Below, piece after piece: positions 53,359-61,804 of a DNA stretch of 64,000 nucleotides (positions are counted from its first letter, which is position 1; every line of letters begins with the position of its first letter). Source of the stretch: Lachnospiraceae bacterium (lineage in GTDB: Bacteria; Bacillota; Clostridia; Lachnospirales; Lachnospiraceae); contig JAFQUB010000027.1 of the NCBI GenBank assembly GCA_017408735.1, positions 124,001 through 188,000 of the forward strand, read 5' to 3'. The notes beneath the pieces are model-generated. The model was not told the DNA's origin, searched no databases, and saw only the letters and a program-made list of their open reading frames with translations. Made by a program: the position numbers and the translations under genes.

Positions 53359-53378
53359 ATGATTTAAGTTTAAATCAT
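53359..53378. repeat. Inverted repeat in the leader of the 89-aa gene
   Basis: ATGATTTA (53359-53366) and TAAATCAT (53371-53378), separated by 4 bases, lie just at or after the expected transcription start. The position fits an operator or a 5' RNA hairpin. Confidence 0.6.
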
Positions 53379-53410
53379 ACAATTTGCAATAGAGAAAGGA
53401 ATCAAGGGCT

Positions 53411-53680
53411 ATGTTTAGAGTATGGGCTAAGATTTGGAAAGAAAATAAATTGGTAAAAGATGTGGTTGTGGAGGATGGAACAGACGATACCAGAACCCAT
53501 AAAGTGTTTCAGGCATTGGAAAAGGTGTGCTATGAATTTGATTTAAGCGTACCAATCTGGCTGGACCATAATGTGGAGGAGTTCAAACGAGTGGCAAAAA
53601 CAAGATTTCACGCAGATAATTTTGTGGATTCCATTTCCTTCGATGCTCTGGAATTTCAAATCATTGAGGAAGATATGTAA
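53411..53680 (+). CDS. Conserved-looking 89-aa protein of unknown function
   Basis: MFRVWAKIWKENKLVKDVVV start; small soluble protein with balanced charge, many aromatics and an EFQIIEEDM end. No signal peptide, membrane span or motif. AGAAAGGAATC is upstream of the ATG, and it has its own promoter and an inverted repeat in the leader. It is not recognised as a named family; it lies between the spoIIA operon and a GH13 gene. Confidence 0.6.
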   Translation: MFRVWAKIWKENKLVKDVVVEDGTDDTRTHKVFQALEKVCYEFDLSVPIWLDHNVEEFKRVAKTRFHADNFVDSISFDALEFQIIEEDM

Positions 53681-53818
53681 TAGAGCAGAATAATGTTAGA
53701 AATGAGCATTTTCACTCATAGAATCTTGGAAATAATGTTTCTATAATAATAGAAAACAAGATATTTGGGGCAGTATATATCATATGCCAATATGCGTAAG
53801 AAAAGGAGTATAGATAAA

Positions 53819-55582
53819 ATGAATTTTGCAGCAGTATATCATAGAATGTCAGACAATATGTGTTACCCGTTAAACGATGATGATTTGATTGTTAATATAA
53901 AAACTGATTATGATGTGAAACAGGTGTTTTTGCATTATGGGGATCCGTTTGCAGCAGGTATTTTAGGCGGAAACGAAGCATGGGATGGCGCGAGAGAAGA
54001 AATTCCATTTAAAAAAAGATTGCAGAATCATATCTGGTGGACCACTACCGTAAAACCGGAATTTAAGAGATGCCGTTATTACTTTGAGTTAATTACGGTT
54101 CAAGATGAAGTGTGGTTTTACGCAGAAAACGGTTTTTATGACAAAAAGCATAAAGAATTATACGGAGGCACCATGCAGTGCTTTACTTTTCCTTGGATGA
54201 ATCCGGCGGATATTGGAAGAACACCTCACTGGGTAACCTCCACTGTCTGGTACCAGATTTTTCCGGAAAGATTTTGTAATGGTGACCCGTCCATTAATCC
54301 GGAAGGAGTATGTGCGTGGGCGGGACCGGATAAAAAGGTTACAAATAAGCAGTTTTACGGCGGTGATTTGAAAGGGATTGACAGTAAGCTGGATTATTTA
54401 CAGGATTTGGGAATTACCGGTTTGTATCTGACACCGATTAATGAATCGGATTCCACACATAAATACGACACCAACGATTATGAAAAAATTGACCCTCATT
54501 TTGGGGATAAGAAGATAATGCAAACTTTGGTGAAAAACGCCCATGCAAAAGGGATGCGTGTTATGTTAGACGGTGTGTTCAATCACTGTGGATGGAAGTT
54601 TAAGCCTTGGCAGGATGTGGTGGAAAAAGGTCCGGAATCCGAATACTACGATTGGTTTATGGTTAACGAGTGGCCATTCAAAGAGAAGGAGCATAACACC
54701 AAGAAGGGAAGATATTATTCCTTTGCTTTTGCAGATAACATGCCAAAATTAAATACCAACAACCAGAAAGTAATAGATTACTTATTGGGTGTCTGTGAAA
54801 TGTGGGTAAAAGAGTATGATATTGATGGTTTACGTCTGGACGTGGCAAACGAAATTTCACACAAATTCTGTAAATTGTTAAGAGAGCGTATGAGAAGTTT
54901 GAAACCGGATTTTTATATTTTAGGAGAAATCTGGCACGATTCCATTGAATGGCTTCGTGGAGATGAATTTGATGCGGTGATGAACTATCCGTTGGCAGGA
55001 AGCATTTCAGATTTTTGGATTGATGAAGAAAAAGGAAAACATGAATTTGAATACGCCATCAATCGTTGTTATACCATGTACACACAGCAGATTAATGATG
55101 CGTTATTTAATATGTTAGATTCCCATGATACCATTCGACTGATTAGCAAGATTGGAAATCTTGATAAATTTTATCAGCAGATGGCAGTGTTGTTTGCCAT
55201 GCCGGGAAGTACCTGTATTTATTACGGAACCGAGCTTGCCTTAGAAGGTGGATTTGACCCGGATTGCAGAAGATGTATGCCTTGGAAAGAAATTGAAGAA
55301 GGAAAGTATGATGACAAGATTCAGATAATGAAGAAGTTAATCAAATTAAGAAAAGAAAATCCATTGTTTAGAAGTCGTAATTTCCACTTTACAGAGGAAT
55401 ACAAAGAAGACCGTCTGGTGGAATTTATGAAAATTGATAATTATGGTGATGATAAAATGCAGATGCTCTTAAATTGTACCAAAGAAGATGTTGCGGTAAG
55501 TGTTACCGGTGAAATTTTATTTGAACACGGATACGCTGATGGTATTTTGAAAAAAGATGGCGTATTAATTGCAAGAATATAG
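53819..55582 (+). CDS. GH13 alpha-glucanase, neopullulanase/cyclomaltodextrinase type
   Basis: 587-aa intracellular enzyme (no signal peptide). N-terminal CBM34-like domain (about 1-120), then the TIM barrel: VWYQIFPERFCNGDP near 143, GVFNHCG near 247, nucleophile in DGLRLDVANE near 338, acid/base in ILGEIWHD near 370 and transition-state Asp in SHDTIRL near 434. GH13_20 members hydrolyse short malto-oligosaccharides, cyclodextrins or pullulan. The start is the ATG after AAAAGGAG. The context suggests use of glycogen or starch products with the debranching enzyme at 41857. Confidence 0.9.
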   Translation: MNFAAVYHRMSDNMCYPLNDDDLIVNIKTDYDVKQVFLHYGDPFAAGILGGNEAWDGAREEIPFKKRLQNHIWWTTTVKPEFKRCRYYFELITVQDEVWFYAENGFYDKKHKELYGGTMQCFTFPWMNPADIGRTPHWVTSTVWYQIFPERFCNGDPSINPEGVCAWAGPDKKVTNKQFYGGDLKGIDSKLDYLQDLGITGLYLTPINESDSTHKYDTNDYEKIDPHFGDKKIMQTLVKNAHAKGMRVMLDGVFNHCGWKFKPWQDVVEKGPESEYYDWFMVNEWPFKEKEHNTKKGRYYSFAFADNMPKLNTNNQKVIDYLLGVCEMWVKEYDIDGLRLDVANEISHKFCKLLRERMRSLKPDFYILGEIWHDSIEWLRGDEFDAVMNYPLAGSISDFWIDEEKGKHEFEYAINRCYTMYTQQINDALFNMLDSHDTIRLISKIGNLDKFYQQMAVLFAMPGSTCIYYGTELALEGGFDPDCRRCMPWKEIEEGKYDDKIQIMKKLIKLRKENPLFRSRNFHFTEEYKEDRLVEFMKIDNYGDDKMQMLLNCTKEDVAVSVTGEILFEHGYADGILKKDGVLIARI

Positions 55583-55623
55583 GAGAAATTCAAGCAAATT
55601 TTTAATCAATGCTTTTCTTGGGG

Positions 55624-55641
55624 ACAATTTTGTGGTATCAT
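55624..55641 (+). promoter_or_regulatory. Extended -10 promoter of glnS
   Basis: TGG directly before TATCAT (55636-55641) gives an extended -10; the -35 at the matching distance is poor (TTTTCT). No T-box is seen upstream of glnS. Confidence 0.4.
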
Positions 55642-55682
55642 TTAAGTATATTAGGGCAGAAATGACTTGAGGAGGAACGATA

Positions 55683-57356
55683 GTGGAAGCAGAAAAAGAG
55701 ATTGTATCCAAGAATTTTATCGAACAGATTATTGAGAAAGATTTAGAGGAAGGAACATACGAAGCCGTTTGTACACGTTTCCCACCGGAACCAAACGGAT
55801 ATCTTCATATAGGACATGCAAAGTCAATTCTTTTAAATTATGGATTGGCACAGAAATATAATGGACAATTCCATATGCGTTTCGATGATACAAATCCAAC
55901 CAAAGAAAAACAGGAATTTGTAGAATCAATTAAAAACGACATACAGTGGCTGGGAGCTGACTGGGGCGACCAGATTTTCTTTGCATCCGATTATTTCGAC
56001 CAAATGTACGAAGCAGCAGTAAAGCTGATTAAAAAAGGAAAAGCATATGTGTGCGATTTAACAGCAGATGAAATGAGAGAATACAGGGGAACATTAAAAG
56101 AACCTGGAAAAGAAAGCCCATACAGAAACAGAAGCGTAGAAGAAAACTTAAAGCTTTTCGAAGAAATGAAGGAAGGCAAATATCAGGATGGTGAAAAGGT
56201 GTTACGTGCCAAGATTGACATGGCATCACCAAACATTAACATGCGTGATCCGGTTATTTATCGAGTTGCACGTATGACACACCACAATACAGGAGATAAA
56301 TGGTGCATTTATCCGATGTATGATTTTGCACATCCAATTGAAGATGCCATTGAGGGAATTACACATTCAATTTGTACGCTGGAATTTGAAGACCACAGAC
56401 CATTATATGAATGGGTGGTAAATGAGTTAGAATACGAAAATCCGCCGAAACAGATTGAATTTGCAAAACTGTATCTTACCAATGTAGTTACAGGAAAAAG
56501 ATATATCAAAAAACTGGTGGAAGATGGTGTTGTAGATGGTTGGGACGATCCTCGTCTGGTATCCATTGCAGCTCTTAGAAGAAGAGGTTTTACACCGGAA
56601 TCCATTCGCAATTTCATTGAACTTTGCGGGGTGTCAAAAGCACAAAGTTCTGTGGATTATGCAATGCTTGAATACTGCATCAGAGAGGATTTGAAATTAA
56701 AGAAACCAAGAATGATGGCAGCTTTAGATCCAATCAAGTTAGTGATTGATAACTATCCGGAAGGAGAAGTGGAATATTTAGATGTTGCCAACAACTTGGA
56801 AAATGAGGAATTAGGTTTCCGCAAAGTGCCGTTCTGTAGAGAATTATACATTGACAGAGAAGACTTTATGGAAGAACCGCCAAAGAAATATTTCCGTCTG
56901 TTCCCAGGAAACGAAGTAAGGCTGATGCATGCTTACTTTGTGAAATGTGAAAGCTTTGTAAAAGATGAAAACGGAAAAGTAATTGAAGTACACTGTACTT
57001 ACGATCCGGAAACAAAAGCAGGAACAGGATTTACAGGGCGTAAGGTAAAAGGAACCATTCATTGGGTACCGGCACCATATGCAGTAAAAGCAGAAGTAAG
57101 ACTATATGAAAACATTGTGGATGAAGAAAAGGGAGTTTACAACGAAGATGGAAGCATTAACGTGAATCCAAATTCGCTTACAGTTTTGAAAGAGTGTTAT
57201 GTAGAACCAAGTTTTGATGGAGCAAAAGCATATGACAGCTTCCAGTTTGTAAGACAAGGCTATTTCTGTATTGATGCAAAAGATTCTACACCGGAACAGT
57301 TGGTGTTCAACCGGATTGTATCACTGAAAAGTTCTTTCAAAATAGATAAAAAATAG
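55683..57356 (+). CDS. glnS: Glutaminyl-tRNA synthetase
   Basis: 557-aa class I synthetase. [15 protein letters not shown] near residue 33 contains the HIGH motif; DDTNPTKE near 66; the KMSKS-equivalent is [12 protein letters not shown] near 268, with Thr-Gly in place of the common Met-Ser; GWDDPRL near 284; the beta-barrel anticodon domain fills 340-557. GTG start with GAGGAACG upstream. GlnRS is uncommon outside proteobacteria and some Firmicutes lineages, and it coexists here with gatCAB, so this organism charges Gln directly. Confidence 0.95.
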   Translation: MEAEKEIVSKNFIEQIIEKDLEEGTYEAVCTRFPPEPNGYLHIGHAKSILLNYGLAQKYNGQFHMRFDDTNPTKEKQEFVESIKNDIQWLGADWGDQIFFASDYFDQMYEAAVKLIKKGKAYVCDLTADEMREYRGTLKEPGKESPYRNRSVEENLKLFEEMKEGKYQDGEKVLRAKIDMASPNINMRDPVIYRVARMTHHNTGDKWCIYPMYDFAHPIEDAIEGITHSICTLEFEDHRPLYEWVVNELEYENPPKQIEFAKLYLTNVVTGKRYIKKLVEDGVVDGWDDPRLVSIAALRRRGFTPESIRNFIELCGVSKAQSSVDYAMLEYCIREDLKLKKPRMMAALDPIKLVIDNYPEGEVEYLDVANNLENEELGFRKVPFCRELYIDREDFMEEPPKKYFRLFPGNEVRLMHAYFVKCESFVKDENGKVIEVHCTYDPETKAGTGFTGRKVKGTIHWVPAPYAVKAEVRLYENIVDEEKGVYNEDGSINVNPNSLTVLKECYVEPSFDGAKAYDSFQFVRQGYFCIDAKDSTPEQLVFNRIVSLKSSFKIDKK

Positions 57357-57369
57357 GAGGTATTTTGGG

Positions 57370-58224
57370 ATGAGTATTTTTGATGGATTGGGAAAGTTTG
57401 GTTTAGGAGACTTAGCAGAGTCAAATCTGTTTGAGGAAGAAAAGAAAAACGAAGAAAATGCAAAAGGGGGGGCAACTGCAACAAAGACACCGGAGGAAAT
57501 AGAAGCAGAAATGCTTTTGGATAAAAAGTATAAATGTCCTCAGTGTGACAAGGAATTTACTTCCAAGGTGGTACGTTCCGGTAAGGCAAAGCCGATTGGA
57601 CAGGATGTGGATTTGCGTACAAAATATGAAAATATCGATTGTACAAAATATGATGTGATTATGTGCCCAAATTGTGGATATGCTGCATTGCCAAGATTTT
57701 TCAACGGCTGTACACCACCACAGTTGAAGTTGATTAAGGATAATATTTCTTTAAAATTCCAGAAAAAGGAATATACAGGTGCGATTTACACATATGATGA
57801 AGCATTAGAAAGATATCAGATGGCATTAATTAATGCACTGGTAAAAAAAGGAAAAGCAAGTGAAAAGGCATTTATTTGCTTGAAGAGTTCCTGGGTTATC
57901 CGTGGTAAAATCGAAAGTTTAGATCCGGAAAAGGATGCAGAAGAAATTAAAAAACTTCAGGCGCAGGAAAAAGAATTTGTAAAAAATGCATTTGACGGTT
58001 TTGCCAATGCAAGAAGTTCAGAATCCTATCCAATGTGTGGAATGGATGAATATACCATTGATTATTTGATTGCAGTTCTTGCCATGAAGAATGAAAAATA
58101 TGATATTGCAATGCGTATGTTAGGTGGCGTTATTACTGCCAGAACAGTAAATAAGCGTCTGAAAGAAAAAGCTCAGGACTTAAAAGAAGAAATTGTAAAA
58201 GAAAAGAAGGCTCACGAAGCATAA
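57370..58224 (+). CDS. DUF2225 zinc-binding protein
   Basis: 284 aa. Cys pairs KCPQCDKEFTSKVV near residue 55 and MCPNCGYAALPRFF near 97 form a likely zinc site, followed by a helical TPR-like region (about 140-280). The pattern and length match DUF2225. AGGAGG lies 10 bases upstream of the ATG. It is 13 bp after glnS and 3 bp before the next gene. Function unknown. Confidence 0.85.
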   Translation: MSIFDGLGKFGLGDLAESNLFEEEKKNEENAKGGATATKTPEEIEAEMLLDKKYKCPQCDKEFTSKVVRSGKAKPIGQDVDLRTKYENIDCTKYDVIMCPNCGYAALPRFFNGCTPPQLKLIKDNISLKFQKKEYTGAIYTYDEALERYQMALINALVKKGKASEKAFICLKSSWVIRGKIESLDPEKDAEEIKKLQAQEKEFVKNAFDGFANARSSESYPMCGMDEYTIDYLIAVLAMKNEKYDIAMRMLGGVITARTVNKRLKEKAQDLKEEIVKEKKAHEA

Positions 58225-58227
58225 ATT

Positions 58228-59622
58228 ATGAATGAATTAACCATTAATCTTAATGCAGGCTCAAAACAGCCAATGTATGAGCAGATATATGAATATATCA
58301 AAATTGAAATTCAGAGAGGGAATATTCCACCGGAAGAAAAACTTCCCTCAACCAGAGCGCTTTCTGCACATTTGCAGATTAGCAGAAGTACGGTGGATTT
58401 AGCATACGGACAGCTTGTTTCAGAAGGATATATTGAAGCCGTTCCATGGAAAGGATATTTTGTCAACAAGATAGAAGGGCTTCACTATTTGAAACAGGAA
58501 CAGGTACATGTGAAGATAGTGCAGAAAAAAGAAAAAGAGCAGTATCTGGTAGATTTTAAACCTACCGGAATCGATTTAGACAGCTTTCCCTATAATACAT
58601 GGAGAAAGCTGTCTAAAAGCGTTTTGCTGGATGGTGAAAACCAACTGTTTCAAATGGGAGATTCTAAAGGAGAATGGGAATTCAGGTGTACCATTGCCAA
58701 CTATCTTCATCAGTCCCGTGGCGTGACTTGTAGCCCAAAACAGATTGTAGTAGGAGCAGGAAGCGAGTATCTTTTGATGTTAATCAGCCGTATGTTGGGA
58801 AAACAAAAAATAGCAATGGAAAGCCCGACTTATAAACAGGCATATCATATTTTGCGAAATATGGAACATACAATTAATATGGTGCCAATGGACGAAGCAG
58901 GACTTAGAACCGATTATTTGAGAGAGAGCGAAGCAGAGGTTGTATATGTAATGCCCTCACATCAGTTTCCACTGGGAATTGTAATGCCTCTAAAGCGTCG
59001 TATGGAATTGCTTGCCTGGGCGGCTGAAAGCCCGGAACGATACATTATTGAAGATGACTACGACAGTGAATTTCGATATAAGGGAAAACCCATACCGGCG
59101 TTGCAGGGGTATGACACCAAAGATAAAGTAATCTATCTGGGAACGTTTTCAAAATCCATTGCACCGGCAATCCGAATCAGTTATATGGTGTTGCCGGAGT
59201 CGTTGCTTTCCCTTTTTGAAGAACGTTGTGGATGTTATTCATCTACTGTATCAAGAGTGGATCAGATGATTGTGCGAGACTTTATTAAAGATGGATATTA
59301 TGAAAGACATTTAAATAAAATGCGCGCCATATATAAGGGAAAACATGATATTTTAATCAATGAATTGAAAGCACTGAAGGACATGTGTAAAATCGAGGGA
59401 GAAAATGCCGGCGTACATATGTTGTTGAATATTACAGATGGAAGAAGCGAAGAAGAACTGATTGCTACGGCAAAAGCCCAGGGAATTTGTGTTTATGGCT
59501 TATCAGATTACTATATATCAAAAGAAGATATCAAAGAAACAAAGTTGATTTTAGGGTATGCCAATTTAAAAGAGGATGAAATAAAATTGGCATGTAAAAA
59601 ATTATCTGAGTCCTGGTTATGA
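58228..59622 (+). CDS. MocR/PdxR-type regulator (GntR HTH fused to aminotransferase)
   Basis: 464 aa. Winged helix at about 10-75 (YEQIYEYIKIEIQRGNIP, LPSTRALSAHLQISRST), then a fold-type I aminotransferase-like domain with PLP Lys in LGTFSKSIAPAIR near 306 and the EDDYDSEFRY motif near 275. MocR proteins sense PLP or amino acids and often regulate vitamin B6 synthesis (PdxR). No pdxS-pdxT lies next to it, so the target is not evident. Starts 3 bp after the DUF2225 gene. Confidence 0.88.
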   Translation: MNELTINLNAGSKQPMYEQIYEYIKIEIQRGNIPPEEKLPSTRALSAHLQISRSTVDLAYGQLVSEGYIEAVPWKGYFVNKIEGLHYLKQEQVHVKIVQKKEKEQYLVDFKPTGIDLDSFPYNTWRKLSKSVLLDGENQLFQMGDSKGEWEFRCTIANYLHQSRGVTCSPKQIVVGAGSEYLLMLISRMLGKQKIAMESPTYKQAYHILRNMEHTINMVPMDEAGLRTDYLRESEAEVVYVMPSHQFPLGIVMPLKRRMELLAWAAESPERYIIEDDYDSEFRYKGKPIPALQGYDTKDKVIYLGTFSKSIAPAIRISYMVLPESLLSLFEERCGCYSSTVSRVDQMIVRDFIKDGYYERHLNKMRAIYKGKHDILINELKALKDMCKIEGENAGVHMLLNITDGRSEEELIATAKAQGICVYGLSDYYISKEDIKETKLILGYANLKEDEIKLACKKLSESWL

Positions 59623-59667
59623 TATAGTACATTTGTATGGGATTTCAGGCTAGAATTGAAAAAAGGG

Positions 59668-59696
59668 TTGCAAAAAGGCGATTTTTAGGGTATCAT
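59668..59696 (+). promoter_or_regulatory. Promoter of the DUF6465 gene
   Basis: TTGCAA (59668-59673) and TATCAT (59691-59696), 17-base spacer, about 80 bp before the ATG. Confidence 0.6.
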
Positions 59697-59775
59697 TCTA
59701 TTTAGTGGTGAAGACACAACATAAAAACACAATATATAGTAGTACAGCAACAAGAAATTAGGAGGAGTATAAAAA

Positions 59776-60249
59776 ATGGCAACAAAAACAGTGAAGACAG
59801 AAACAAAGAAAGCAGATGAGGTAAAGGTTACAGCAACTAAAGTAGAAACTGCAAAAGCAGCTCCTGCAAAGAAAGAAGAAGTAACTGCAACTCCTGCAAA
59901 GACAGCAACAAAGGCAGTAGAAAAGGAAGAAACAAAAGCAGCAGAAGAAAAGAAAACAACAGCGAAAAAGACAACAACAGCGAAGAAGACAACAGCTGCA
60001 AAGAAAACCACTACAACAACAAAGAAAACAACAGCTACAAAAGCAAAAGAAGTTGCTGCAAAATTTATTTTACAGTATCAGCACATTGAAGTGGAAGAAA
60101 CAGAATTGTTAAATCGTTTCAAAGGAATCTGGGCTGAAATGGGGAGAAAAGAAAGCGAAATCAAAGAGCTTACTTCTTATGTAAAACCAGAAGAATATTG
60201 TGCATACTTTGTAGTAAATAATATCGATACAGTAAGAGTGTTCTTATAA
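59776..60249 (+). CDS. DUF6465 protein with histone-H1-like Lys/Ala/Thr tail
   Basis: 157 aa. Residues 1-92 are low complexity, made of Ala, Lys, Thr and Glu with repeats such as AKKTTTAKKTTAAKKTT; residues about 94-157 are a compact domain (KFILQYQHIEVEET, IKELTSYVKPEEYCAYFVVN) typical of DUF6465. The basic part resembles H1-like nucleoid proteins, so DNA or RNA binding is plausible. AGGAGGAG precedes the ATG. It ends at a strong bidirectional terminator. Confidence 0.8.
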   Translation: MATKTVKTETKKADEVKVTATKVETAKAAPAKKEEVTATPAKTATKAVEKEETKAAEEKKTTAKKTTTAKKTTAAKKTTTTTKKTTATKAKEVAAKFILQYQHIEVEETELLNRFKGIWAEMGRKESEIKELTSYVKPEEYCAYFVVNNIDTVRVFL

Positions 60250-60266
60250 GAAAATATATGATACAT

Positions 60267-60320
60267 AAAAGGAGTGTTTCTTTTCTTTCTGCAAGAGAAT
60301 AGAAAAGAAACACTCCTTTT
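60267..60320. terminator. Long perfect bidirectional terminator
   Basis: A 20-bp perfect stem (60267-60286 with 60301-60320) with A4 and T5 flanks. It lies between convergent genes and can stop both. Confidence 0.92.
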
Positions 60321-60331
60321 TATAATTGTAA

Positions 60332-60541
60332 TTAAACAAGATTGATATAAGTTCTGGAAGTTTTGGATGTAGAGGAAGAAGCCGGATTAGATACAGTGTA
60401 TGCACTGGATTCCTTTGTATCTTCGTCTTCAAATAAAGGTTCTTCTTCTGCTTTTCTTTTTTTATCCATATAAACTAGGGCAGAACCAACGGCTGCTGCG
60501 GCAGCGGCAAAAAACATGAATTTTTTAAATTTTTTTGACAT
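60332..60541 (-). CDS. Small membrane protein, YtxH-like layout
   Basis: 69 aa from MSKKFKKF: basic N-terminus, an Ala-rich membrane span (FFAAAAAAVGSALVYM, residues about 9-24), then an acidic and Ser/Thr-rich cytoplasmic or external tail ending in SRTYINLV. This resembles YtxH-type general stress proteins, but the family is not certain. The ATG has GAAGGGGAA upstream on the minus strand; an in-frame ATG 21 bp upstream overlaps that site. Confidence 0.6.
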   Translation of the reverse strand: MSKKFKKFMFFAAAAAAVGSALVYMDKKRKAEEEPLFEDEDTKESSAYTVSNPASSSTSKTSRTYINLV

Positions 60542-60655
60542 AAACATTCCCCTTCCATTCAATTATTCTATGTGAATATTTTAATATTATTTTAGACAAA
60601 AGGGAAGTAAATTATAGGAATTTATAAAGATTTCATAAAAGAAAGGAGCAAAAAA

Positions 60656-61786
60656 GTGAAATTATTGCACACGGCAGATTTACATATTGGAAAGATAGTA
60701 AATGAATTTTCTATGTTGGAAGACCAAAAATATATATTGCAACAAATCGTAGACATTGCAAAAAAGACCAAGGTGGATGTGGTACTTCTTGCTGGGGATA
60801 TCTACGACAGAGCCATACCCTCCGTGGAAGCGGTGGAATTATTAGATTGGTTTTTCAATACCTTGTTAGCAGAGAAAATTCAGATTATGGTAATTTCAGG
60901 AAACCATGATTCACCGGAGAGATTAAGCTTTGCCGGAAAAATTTTGGAAAAGCAGGGACTTTATATTAGTGGGGCTTACAATGGAAGCTTGAAAAAGGTC
61001 ACTCTGACAGATAAATATGGAGAAGTGGTATTTCACTTTTTTCCTTTTTTTAAGACGGCAGTGGCAGGACAGTATTTAGAACAGCGTGTCAATACTGTGC
61101 AGGATATGGCAGAGCAGATTTTAAAGAGGGAAGAATCGGAATTAGATAAGAAAAAAAGAAATGTGATGCTTGGCCATTATTTTGTGTTGCATGGGGAACA
61201 GAAGGCTGAGGAACAGGAAGAAGGAGTAGGAGGCTTAGATGCCATAGAAAGTACCCTGTTTGACGATTATGATTATGTGGCATTGGGACATATTCATGGA
61301 GAAAGCTACATGGGACGTAAAGAAGTGAATTACTCCGGTTCTCCATTAAAGTATTCCTTTTCTGAGGCGAATCAGAATAAGTCTGTAAAAATTATAGAAT
61401 TGAAAGAAAAGGGAGAAATCATCATAGAAAAGCATCCGTTAAAACCTTTGCATGATATGCGCATTATTAAGGGAGAATTAAGAGAACTGATGAAAAAAGA
61501 AGTGGTGGATTTAGCTCCTTTTGATGATTATATTTGTGCTGTTTTAACCGATAAGGATGATTTAGTTCAGCCAATGGATATGCTTCGCAGTGTATATCCC
61601 AACGCCATGCAGATTATTATGGAACGGTATCAGAAAGAGGTCTTTGCAGAAGCGGAACAAGTGGTAGCAAGACGAGAGAAAAATTTGTTGGAAAATTATC
61701 AGGATTTCTATGAACTGGTAGAGGGAGAACCTTTGCAGGGAGATTATTTCCAACTGATTCAGGAAATGGTGGAAAATATAACTTAA
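60656..61786 (+). CDS. sbcD: SbcCD nuclease subunit D
   Basis: 376-aa Mre11-type nuclease that with SbcC opens DNA hairpins and removes protein-blocked ends. Phosphoesterase motifs: HTADLHIGK near residue 5, LAGDIYDRA near 47, ISGNHDSPERLSF near 82, GHYFVLHG near 171 and ALGHIHGES near 204. The start is GTG after AAAGGAG. The sbcC gene follows 18 bp downstream. Confidence 0.94.
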   Translation: MKLLHTADLHIGKIVNEFSMLEDQKYILQQIVDIAKKTKVDVVLLAGDIYDRAIPSVEAVELLDWFFNTLLAEKIQIMVISGNHDSPERLSFAGKILEKQGLYISGAYNGSLKKVTLTDKYGEVVFHFFPFFKTAVAGQYLEQRVNTVQDMAEQILKREESELDKKKRNVMLGHYFVLHGEQKAEEQEEGVGGLDAIESTLFDDYDYVALGHIHGESYMGRKEVNYSGSPLKYSFSEANQNKSVKIIELKEKGEIIIEKHPLKPLHDMRIIKGELRELMKKEVVDLAPFDDYICAVLTDKDDLVQPMDMLRSVYPNAMQIIMERYQKEVFAEAEQVVARREKNLLENYQDFYELVEGEPLQGDYFQLIQEMVENIT

Positions 61787-61804
61787 AGGAAGGAGGAAGG
61801 AACT

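Noticed and set aside
59800..60050. Tandem AAG/ACA-rich repeats that resemble a DNA repeat array
   Set aside because: They are the in-frame Lys/Ala/Thr codons of the DUF6465 protein tail, not a CRISPR or intergenic array.
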